Part shown: positions 58,140 to 64,000 of the stretch, in pieces
Position numbering within the stretch: position 1 is the first letter of the stretch
Layout: each line of letters starts with the position of its first letter
Assembly: GCF_004193175.1 (NCBI RefSeq)
Contig: NZ_SAUH01000001.1
Location: forward strand, 5,551,501-5,615,500
Length of the DNA stretch: 64,000 bases
Direction: 5' to 3'
From: Streptomyces sp. RFCAC02
Lineage (GTDB): Bacteria; Actinomycetota; Actinomycetes; Streptomycetales; Streptomycetaceae
Translations under genes and position numbers: made by a program
The notes under the pieces: model-generated
Told to the model about the DNA's origin: nothing
Databases searched by the model: none
Seen by the model: the letters and a program-made list of their open reading frames with translations, nothing else

Positions 58140-58734
58140 CCTGGTCCTGGTCCGGCACGGCGAGACGGAGTGGAGCGCCTCGCACCGGCACACGAGCTGG
58201 ACCGACCTCCCCCTCACGGCCCGTGGCGAGGAGCAGGCGCGTGCCGTCGCCCCGCTCCTCGCCGGTGCCCCGGCGCTGGTCCTCGTCAGCCCGCTCGAGC
58301 GCGCCCGCCGCACGGCCGAGCTGGCGGGCCTGCACGGTGCCGAGCAGGACGCCGACCTCCGGGAGTGGGACTACGGCGGGTACGAGGGCGTCACCACGGA
58401 CGACATCCAGCGGGAGCGGCCCGGCTGGGATCTGTGGACGGACGGCGTCGCCCCCGGCCCGCCCGAGCACCCCGGGGAGAGCCCGGCCGAGGTCGGCGAG
58501 CGCGCGGACCGGGTGCTGGCGCGCGTCGGCCACCTGCTGCGCGACCCGGACGCGGGGGACGTCGTCCTCGTGGCGCACGCGCACTTCCTGCGTGTCCTGA
58601 CCGCGCGGCGGCTCGGCCTGCCGGTGGCCGGCGGCAGCCTGTTCTTCCTGGAGACGGGCACGGTCGGCCGCCTCGGCACCGAGCACGGCAAGCCCGTCGT
58701 GACCGCCTGGAACGCCGGGGCGGCCACCGGGTGA
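58132..58734 (+). CDS. histidine phosphatase family protein
   Basis: Phosphoglycerate-mutase-like phosphatase of 200 residues. The catalytic RHG is at 8-10 in [39 protein letters not shown] and [12 protein letters not shown] (the second catalytic His) complete the active site. Such proteins dephosphorylate sugar phosphates or small metabolites and are often misnamed phosphoglycerate mutase. It overlaps pgi by 8 bp and is the last gene of the zwf-opcA-pgi unit, which suits a sugar-phosphate substrate. A terminator follows. Confidence 0.87.
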   Translation: MADLVLVRHGETEWSASHRHTSWTDLPLTARGEEQARAVAPLLAGAPALVLVSPLERARRTAELAGLHGAEQDADLREWDYGGYEGVTTDDIQRERPGWDLWTDGVAPGPPEHPGESPAEVGERADRVLARVGHLLRDPDAGDVVLVAHAHFLRVLTARRLGLPVAGGSLFFLETGTVGRLGTEHGKPVVTAWNAGAATG

Positions 58735-58736
58735 CG

Positions 58737-58776
58737 GGACGGCCGGCGGCCCCCCTGCCCGGGCCGCCGGCCGTCC
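58737..58776. terminator. bidirectional terminator
   Basis: Perfect 16-bp stem GGACGGCCGGCGGCCC (58737-58752) with its complement at 58761-58776 and an 8-base loop, between the convergent phosphatase and Lrp/AsnC genes. Confidence 0.82.
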
Positions 58777-58778
58777 GC

Positions 58779-59858
58779 TCAGGCCGACCAGGTGTCGATC
58801 GGCACCGTCCGCACGCTGTGGCCGCGCGGATCGAGGACGCGGCCCACGTGCTTGTACGTGCGCAGGATCACCGACCGCTCGCCGACCCGCAGGTTCAGGT
58901 GGCCCAGCTCCCGCGAGAGGTGCGCCTCCAGCGCGTGCACGTCGTGCAGGGCGCGCAGCCACACGTCGAGGAACAGGTTGTGCGGCCCGGCCGTCATGGT
59001 GCACAGCCGCAGCTCGGGCAGGGTCCGCAGCGCCGCCGCCGTGACGTCCAGGTGCTCGGCGGGCACGGAGGCGAAGTACATCGCGGACACCGGCCAGCCG
59101 GTCAGCGGGCGGGCGAGGTTGCAGCGCAGCGCGAGCCGCCCGCCGCTGATGAGCCGCGTCAGGCTGCGGCGGGTCGTGGCGACGCTCGCGTCGACCTCCC
59201 TGGCCAGCTCCGCCAGCGGCATCCGGCCGTCCGTGCCGAGGGCGACCGCGATGCGCCGCTCCACCTCCCGCAGCGGCGGGCCCGTGGGGGTGGGACCCGA
59301 GGGCCGCGCGACGGGCGGCCGCAGCCGTTCACGCTGGGCGGCGTCCAGCGCGCGCAGCCGCCACTGGCTGCCCTCGAACGGTGTCGCGGTGATCACATGG
59401 ATCCGCGCGCCGTGGACGCCGGGCACCTGGCAGACGCGGTCGCTGACGTAGCCGGCCAGCGCGTCGAGGTCCCGGGCCTGGACGAGCGCGACGAGGTCGC
59501 GACCGCCCGACGTCTGCTTGAGGCTGAGGAGCCCGGGGTCGTCGCACAGCGTGCGCGCCACCGCGTCGAGCCGCGCGCCGTTCACCATGATCTCGAGCTG
59601 CGCCCAGGTCATGTCCTCCTGGGAGGGGAACAGATAGCCGTCCACCCAGGCGGCGCCGCAGTCGCGCAGCCGCGCCCAGCGGCGCGCGGCGGTCACCGGG
59701 TCGATGCCGAGGACCGAGCCGATGAGGGTCCAGGGGGCGCGTGGCTGGATCTGCAGGGCGTGCACGATGGCCAGATCCAGTTCATCCAGGAGTACCCCGC
59801 CGGACGCCGGAACGACCGATGTCTGCGTCCCCCGGGGATGACCGATTCCTGCGGTCAC
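58779..59858 (-). CDS. double-domain Lrp/AsnC-family regulator
   Basis: Regulator of 359 residues, about twice the size of a normal Lrp protein, because it holds two HTH-plus-RAM units in tandem. The first HTH is at about 24-68 (LDELDLAIVHALQIQPRAPWTLIGSVLGIDPVTAARR) with its sensor domain to about 165 (SGGRDLVALVQARDL). The second HTH is at about 196-240 (EVERRIAVALGTDGRMPLAELAREVDASVATTRRSLTRL) with a second RAM domain (LCTMTAGPHNLFLDVWLRALHDVHALEAHL). Lrp sensors bind amino acids or small effectors. It is divergent from an amidohydrolase and AbgT transporter, which it most likely controls. A 13-bp palindrome lies in the 93-bp gap. Confidence 0.87.
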   Translation of the reverse strand: MTAGIGHPRGTQTSVVPASGGVLLDELDLAIVHALQIQPRAPWTLIGSVLGIDPVTAARRWARLRDCGAAWVDGYLFPSQEDMTWAQLEIMVNGARLDAVARTLCDDPGLLSLKQTSGGRDLVALVQARDLDALAGYVSDRVCQVPGVHGARIHVITATPFEGSQWRLRALDAAQRERLRPPVARPSGPTPTGPPLREVERRIAVALGTDGRMPLAELAREVDASVATTRRSLTRLISGGRLALRCNLARPLTGWPVSAMYFASVPAEHLDVTAAALRTLPELRLCTMTAGPHNLFLDVWLRALHDVHALEAHLSRELGHLNLRVGERSVILRTYKHVGRVLDPRGHSVRTVPIDTWSA

Positions 59859-59896
59859 GGGCGCCTCCTGAACGATTCCTGCGATGTAACAGCGTC

Positions 59897-59909
59897 TTCA
59901 TAGTATGAA
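59897..59909. promoter_or_regulatory. candidate Lrp/AsnC operator
   Basis: TTCATAGTATGAA is a perfect 13-bp palindrome in the gap between the Lrp/AsnC gene and the amidohydrolase gene. Its AT content is unusual for this DNA. TAGTAT inside it could also serve as a -10 box for the amidohydrolase, which would let a bound regulator block transcription. Confidence 0.5.
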
Positions 59910-59951
59910 ACGACCATATCGCGAGAGAAATCCCCAGCCCGAGGAGTCGCT

Positions 59952-61187
59952 GTGCCGAGCACACCCCTGACGTTGACCGGAGCCCGCCTCATCGACGGAA
60001 CGGGCGCCGCCCCCGTCGCCGACGCGGTCGTCCACACCGACGCGAACGGCGACGTGACCTACGCGGGACCCGCCGCGGGCGCCCCGCCGCAGGCCCCGGA
60101 CGCCCGCGTCATCGACGTCGCGGGACGGACCGTGCTGCCGGGCTTCATCGACTGCCACGTCCACTTCTCCGTGGCCAAGCCGGCGGAAATCGGCCAGCGC
60201 TTCGCCTCCGACCCGACGCTCCAGGTCCTGCGCACCGCCGAACGCATGCGCGACACGCTCCTCGCGGGCGTGACGACGGCCCGTGACCTCGGCGGCACCC
60301 CCGCCGGCTTCCGCACCGCCGTCACCGAGGGCCTCATCGAGGGACCGCGCCTCCACACGGCCGTCCGCATCATGGGCCACACCGGCGGCCACGCCGACTT
60401 CACCACCCCCGACGGCTACGACACCTCCGCCGGCATGGGCGAGATCGTCGACACCGTGGACGAGACCCGCATCGCCGTCCGCCGGCTGCTGCGCGACGGC
60501 GCCGACGTGATCAAGCTGTGCGCCACCGGCGGCATGGGCAGCCCCCACGACCAGCCCGACGACGAGGGCCTGAGCGAGGAGGAGATCCGCACGGTCGTGG
60601 ACGAGGTCTCCCGCCACGGCGGCCGCCCCGTCGCCGCCCACGCGCAGGGCCTCGCCGGCATCATGAACGCGCTGCGCGGCGGCGTCACCAGCGTCGAGCA
60701 CGCCTACGGCCTCGACGACGAGGCCTGCGACCTCGCCGGCGAGCTGGGCGCCTTCATCGTGCCGACGCTCTCCACGACCTTCGACGGCATCGACAAGGCC
60801 CGCATGGAGCCGTACCACTACGAGAAGAAGGTCCGCTGGTCCGAGCGCACCAAGGTCAACATCGCCCGCGCCATCGAGCGCGGCCTGAAGATCGCGCTCG
60901 GCACCGACTCCGGCGTCTGCCCGCACGCCCGCAACCTCCGCGAACTCGGCCACCTCGTGTCCCTCGGCATGTCCCCGATGGACGCGATCGTGGCCGGCAC
61001 CCGCACCGGCGCCGAGCTGCTCGGTCTCGCCGACCGGGTCGGCACCCTGGAGCGCGGCAAGGCCGCCGACCTGGTCGTCGTCGACGGCGACCCGCTCGCC
61101 GACATCGCCGTCCTCGCCGACTCCGACCGCATCCGTTACGTCGTCCAGCAGGGCGTCGTTCGCAAGGCCCCGGCTCCCGCGCACTGA
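59952..61187 (+). CDS. metal-dependent amidohydrolase (imidazolonepropionase/dipeptidase-like)
   Basis: TIM-barrel amidohydrolase of 411 residues in the group that includes imidazolonepropionase-like and Xaa-Arg/Lys dipeptidases. Metal ligands are visible as the HxH in GFIDCHVHF, the carboxylated Lys in ADVIKLCATGG, His in PVAAHAQG and VEHAYG, and Asp in LGTDSGVCPH. The C-terminal LERGKAADLVVVDGDPL is the closing beta-sandwich. The GTG at 59952 follows GAGGAG. It is 29 bp upstream of the AbgT-type transporter and likely cotranscribed, which suggests import and cleavage of an N-acyl amino acid or dipeptide. Confidence 0.85.
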   Translation: MPSTPLTLTGARLIDGTGAAPVADAVVHTDANGDVTYAGPAAGAPPQAPDARVIDVAGRTVLPGFIDCHVHFSVAKPAEIGQRFASDPTLQVLRTAERMRDTLLAGVTTARDLGGTPAGFRTAVTEGLIEGPRLHTAVRIMGHTGGHADFTTPDGYDTSAGMGEIVDTVDETRIAVRRLLRDGADVIKLCATGGMGSPHDQPDDEGLSEEEIRTVVDEVSRHGGRPVAAHAQGLAGIMNALRGGVTSVEHAYGLDDEACDLAGELGAFIVPTLSTTFDGIDKARMEPYHYEKKVRWSERTKVNIARAIERGLKIALGTDSGVCPHARNLRELGHLVSLGMSPMDAIVAGTRTGAELLGLADRVGTLERGKAADLVVVDGDPLADIAVLADSDRIRYVVQQGVVRKAPAPAH

Positions 61188-61216
61188 CGGGCGCCCGAGA
61201 AAGGTACACGCGCATC

Positions 61217-62797
61217 ATGCAGGAGACCCTCGCCCAGTCCCCGGGCGGCTCCGGGGGTCCCGGACCGGGAGGCACCAGCCTCCTCGACCGGGTCCTCGGC
61301 GGCATCGAACGCGCGGGCAACCGCCTGCCGCACCCGTTCTTCCTCTTCTGCGGGCTCTTCGTCCTGCTCGCCGCCATCTCCAGCGTCCTCGCCGCCGCCG
61401 GCGCGGACGTGACGGTGCCGGGCAGCGGCGAGACCCTGGAGATCAAGGGCCTGTTCACGGGCGAGGGTCTCCAGTGGCTGCTGGAGAACCTCGTCCCCAA
61501 CTTCACCGGATTCCCCTCGCTCGGCACCGTCATGCTGATGATGATGGCCGTGGGCGTCGCCGAGCGGTCCGGTCTGCTGGAGACCGTGGTGCGGGCCACC
61601 ATCGCCCGCGCCCCGGCCCGCTTCCTGCCGTACGTCGTGGCGTTCGTGGCCTGCCAGGGCCACGTGATGAGCGACATATCGATCCTCGTCATCCCGCCGC
61701 TGGCCGCGCTCGCGTTCCGCAGCGCCGGGCGCAACCCCGTCGCCGGCCTCATCGGCGGCTTCGCCTGCACCTGCGCCGGCTACGCGGCCGGGTTCGTCGT
61801 CGGCTCCCTCGACGCCCTGTACGTGGGCATCACCGAGCAGGCCACCGCCGTCCTGCCGATGGGCGCCGACTCCCCGACCCACATCCTGGTCAACTACTTC
61901 TTCACGGCCGTCGCGAGCGCCCTCCTCGGCCTTCTCGGCGGTTTCCTCATCGACAAGGTGCTGGAGCCCCGTCTGCCCGAGCCGGAGGCTGACCCGTCCG
62001 CCGAGTTCGGCGCCGACGGCGTGACGACCGAGGTCACCGCGATCCAGCGGCGCGGCCTGCTGTGGGCCGGGCTCGTCCTGCTGGTCTACGCCGTGATCGT
62101 CATCGGCGGCTGGCTGATCCCCGGCAGCCCGCTGCGCGGCGAGGGCGGCGCGCTCGTGCCCTCCCCGCTGCTGAGCGGCGTCATCCCGGTCCTGTTCGTG
62201 GCGTTCCTGGTGTGCGGCGTCGTGTACGGCGCGGTCGTGAAGACCGTCGCGAAGCCCGAGGACGTGCCGCGGATGATGGGCGAGTCCGTCACCAGCATGT
62301 CGTCCTACATCGTGCTGATCTTCGCGATCGCGCAGGTCATCGCCGTCTTCAACTGGTCGAACGTCGGCACCCTGCTGGCCGTGAAGTGCGCCGCGGGACT
62401 GGAGTCCATCGGGCTCACCGGCTTCACCGGCATCGTCCTGTTCGTCCTGCTGGTGACCCTGCTGAACCTGTTCATCACCTCGGGCTCCGCCCTGTGGTCC
62501 CTCATGGCGCCGGTCTTCGTGCCGACGTTCATGCTGCTCGGCATGGAGCCGGCGCTCACCCAGGCGGCGTTCCGCATCGGTGACTCGGCCACGCAGATGA
62601 TCACCCCGATGAACCCGTACCTGTTCCTGACGCTCGCCCTGCTGCGGCGGTACGAGCCCTCGGCGCAGCTCGGCACCCTGCTGTCGCGGCTGTCGATCTT
62701 CGTGGTGCCCTACCTCATCGCGTGGCTCGCGGTGCTCGGCATCTTCTACGGGTTCGACATCCCGCTCGGCCCGGGCGCGGACATCCACATGCCCTGA
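61217..62797 (+). CDS. AbgT-family transporter
   Basis: Polytopic membrane protein of 526 residues in the AbgT family, founded by the p-aminobenzoyl-glutamate importer AbgT; some members export sulfonamides. LPHPFFLFCGLFVLLAAISSV is the conserved first helix, NLVPNFTGFPSLGTVMLMMMAVGVAERSGL the hairpin region, SDISILVIPPLAALAF and CTCAGYAAGFVVGSLDALYVGITEQA are core segments, and SGSALWSLMAPVFVPTFMLLG with GDSATQMITPMNPYLFLTL the second repeat. About 11-13 membrane spans are likely. No strong ribosome site is seen (AAGG upstream). The coupling to a hydrolase of the dipeptidase type mirrors E. coli abgABT, where hydrolase subunits accompany the transporter, though the enzyme family here is different. 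Confidence 0.87.
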   Translation: MQETLAQSPGGSGGPGPGGTSLLDRVLGGIERAGNRLPHPFFLFCGLFVLLAAISSVLAAAGADVTVPGSGETLEIKGLFTGEGLQWLLENLVPNFTGFPSLGTVMLMMMAVGVAERSGLLETVVRATIARAPARFLPYVVAFVACQGHVMSDISILVIPPLAALAFRSAGRNPVAGLIGGFACTCAGYAAGFVVGSLDALYVGITEQATAVLPMGADSPTHILVNYFFTAVASALLGLLGGFLIDKVLEPRLPEPEADPSAEFGADGVTTEVTAIQRRGLLWAGLVLLVYAVIVIGGWLIPGSPLRGEGGALVPSPLLSGVIPVLFVAFLVCGVVYGAVVKTVAKPEDVPRMMGESVTSMSSYIVLIFAIAQVIAVFNWSNVGTLLAVKCAAGLESIGLTGFTGIVLFVLLVTLLNLFITSGSALWSLMAPVFVPTFMLLGMEPALTQAAFRIGDSATQMITPMNPYLFLTLALLRRYEPSAQLGTLLSRLSIFVVPYLIAWLAVLGIFYGFDIPLGPGADIHMP

Positions 62798-62892
62798 CCC
62801 GCGCCCGCACGGTCCACCGCCCCAGCGTGTCGGAAATGTCGTGACCGGTCCTCCCCGGAGAAGATCACCAGTGGTCTGCGGGAAGGAACTCC

Positions 62893-64000
62893 ATGTCCGC
62901 GTTTCTGTTCCGGCTGGGGCGGTGGGCGTTCCGGCGGCGCCGCCTGGTCCTCGGCATCTGGCTCGCCGCCGCCGTCGTGGCCGCCCTGACCTCCGTCCTG
63001 AGCGGCGGCACCACCACCGACGTGTTCACCATCCCCGGCACCGAGGCCCAGCGCACCACCGACCTGCTGGAGCGCAGGCTCCCCGCCTTCGGCGGCGGGC
63101 AGACGCAGGTCGTCCTCGCCGCCGAAGGATCGGCGAAGGTCACCGACCCCGGACCGCGCGCCGGGATCGAGGAGGCGTTCCGCGCGCTCGCGGACGTCCC
63201 GCAGGCCGCGTCCGCCACCGGCCCGTTCGACGGCGACAGCCCCCAGGTGTCGCGCGACGGCACGGTGGCCCTCGGCACCGTCCAGTTCCGCACCGACCCC
63301 GGCACCGTCGAGCAGAGCACCCTCGACGCGGTGGAACGGGCCGTGCGCCCCGCCGAGCGCGCCGGCCTGCGGGTCGAGTACTCCGGCAGCGTCTACCCCG
63401 GCTGGCAGACGGAGGTCTCCGAACTGCCGGAACTCGCCGGACTCGTCATCGCCCTCGTCATCCTGCTGATCACCTTCGGCGCGCTCGCCGCCGCCCTCCT
63501 GCCCGTCGTCACGGCCGTCATCGGCATCGCCATCACCATGACGGGCGTCACCGCCGCCGCGGCCCTGGTGGACATCGCGTCGGCCTCCACGACGGTCGCC
63601 CTCATGCTCGGCCTGTCCTGCGGCATCGACTACGGCCTGTTCATCCTCTTCCGCCACCGGGACAACCTGCTGAACGGCATCCCCGGCGAGCGGGCGGCCG
63701 GGCTCGCCACCGGCACGGCGGGCGGCTCCGTCGTCTTCGCCGCGCTCACCGTCGTCATCGCGCTGCTCGGCCTGTCCGTCGTCGGCATCCCCTTCCTCAC
63801 CGTCATGGGCGTGTGCGCGGCCGTGTCCGTGCTGATCGCCATGCTGATCGCCCTCACCCTGCTGCCGGCCTTCCTCGGCTTCGCGGGCGACCGCGTCGTG
63901 CGGTTCGTGCGCCCGCCGGGCCGCCCCGGCCGGCCCGAGCACGTCGCCCGCCGCTCGGCCACCGAGCCCGGGCACGGCGCCGGCGCCGCCTGGGCGCGGT
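62893..64000 (+). CDS. MMPL-family transporter (3' truncated)
   Basis: N-terminal 369 residues of an RND/MMPL membrane exporter running off the right edge. The first helix is in RRRRLVLGIWLAAAVVAALTSVL, followed by a periplasmic porter domain (TEAQRTTDLLERRLPAFGGG, VEYSGSVYPGWQ) and a block of helices. ALMLGLSCGIDYGLFILFRHRDNL contains the Asp-Tyr pair of the proton-relay helix. The full protein would be about 700-750 residues with 11-12 helices. The ATG at 62893 follows GGAAGGA. It begins 95 bp after the AbgT gene; shared transcription is possible but not clear. Substrates of actinomycete MMPL proteins include lipids and secondary metabolites. Confidence 0.87.
   Translation, partial: MSAFLFRLGRWAFRRRRLVLGIWLAAAVVAALTSVLSGGTTTDVFTIPGTEAQRTTDLLERRLPAFGGGQTQVVLAAEGSAKVTDPGPRAGIEEAFRALADVPQAASATGPFDGDSPQVSRDGTVALGTVQFRTDPGTVEQSTLDAVERAVRPAERAGLRVEYSGSVYPGWQTEVSELPELAGLVIALVILLITFGALAAALLPVVTAVIGIAITMTGVTAAAALVDIASASTTVALMLGLSCGIDYGLFILFRHRDNLLNGIPGERAAGLATGTAGGSVVFAALTVVIALLGLSVVGIPFLTVMGVCAAVSVLIAMLIALTLLPAFLGFAGDRVVRFVRPPGRPGRPEHVARRSATEPGHGAGAAWAR

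Noticed and set aside
56382..58313. Long minus-strand ORF (643 codons) opposite pgi, rich in Arg, His and Pro
   Set aside because: Its composition follows from the G/T-rich third positions of pgi on the other strand; pgi itself has every family motif, so the antisense frame is a shadow.

Overview
The window is chromosomal DNA of a high-GC actinomycete, most likely Streptomyces or a close relative. Codons end overwhelmingly in C or G, GTG starts are common, many genes overlap by ATGA or GTGA, and the gene families are typical of the genus: RppA with a P450, three Methyltransf_19 (DUF574) proteins, OpcA, LigC with separate LigD-type polymerases, and ROK/LacI sugar loci. No rRNA, tRNA, CRISPR array, phage or insertion sequence was seen. 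Both window edges cut genes: bioF at the left and an MMPL transporter at the right.

Layout. 1-9 kb: the end of bioF, Methyltransf_19 copy 1, a DUF3068 membrane protein, a LigD-type polymerase divergent from an ATP-dependent ligase (an NHEJ set without Ku in view), a HIT protein, a flavoprotein, Methyltransf_19 copy 2 and a zinc-ribbon NUDIX hydrolase. 8.7-11.1 kb: an rppA/P450 operon for THN-derived pigment. 11.4-26.4 kb: carbohydrate locus 1, with a ROK repressor, an Opp-type ABC importer containing a natural permease-ATPase fusion, two GH36 alpha-galactosidases, a GH2 beta-mannosidase and a LacI-like sensor domain without a DNA-binding domain. 26.5-36.6 kb: an MFS exporter, a TPR protein, a transketolase, a Vms1/Rv2629-type protein, a DJ-1/PfpI protein, a second LigD-type polymerase, a Dyp peroxidase fused to a B-lectin-like tail and an F420-type LLM oxidoreductase. 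37.1-45.6 kb: carbohydrate locus 2, with a LacI repressor, a five-component Opp-type importer and a GH1 glycosidase. 45.7-48.8 kb: a Vat-like acetyltransferase, an ABC-F protein and a divergent TetR. 48.8-58.7 kb: pentose-phosphate genes (gnd, then zwf-opcA-pgi) with an aldo/keto reductase, a P-loop kinase, a GNAT protein, Methyltransf_19 copy 3 and a phosphatase. 58.8-64 kb: a double-domain Lrp/AsnC regulator divergent from a metallo-amidohydrolase and AbgT transporter pair, then the MMPL gene.

How the genes work together. Locus 1 looks built for galactomannan-type oligosaccharides: import, removal of alpha-galactosyl groups, then cleavage of the beta-mannoside chain. A 13-bp AT-rich word occurs both upstream of the ROK gene and inside the beta-mannosidase promoter, so the whole locus may form one regulon. 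Locus 2 has the same architecture with a LacI regulator and a GH1 enzyme, and a perfect palindrome sits just upstream of its lacI gene. Sugars released by either locus could feed the oxidative pentose-phosphate genes further right.

The observations most worth following are: a 146-bp identical tract shared by two Methyltransf_19 paralogues 52 kb apart; the Dyp peroxidase/B-lectin fusion with an altered GxxDG motif; the LacI-type protein without an HTH; the shared ROK-locus DNA motif; and the pgi interior, whose third codon positions are G/T-rich, unlike its flanks. All function calls come from reading motifs and context by eye; no database search was run.
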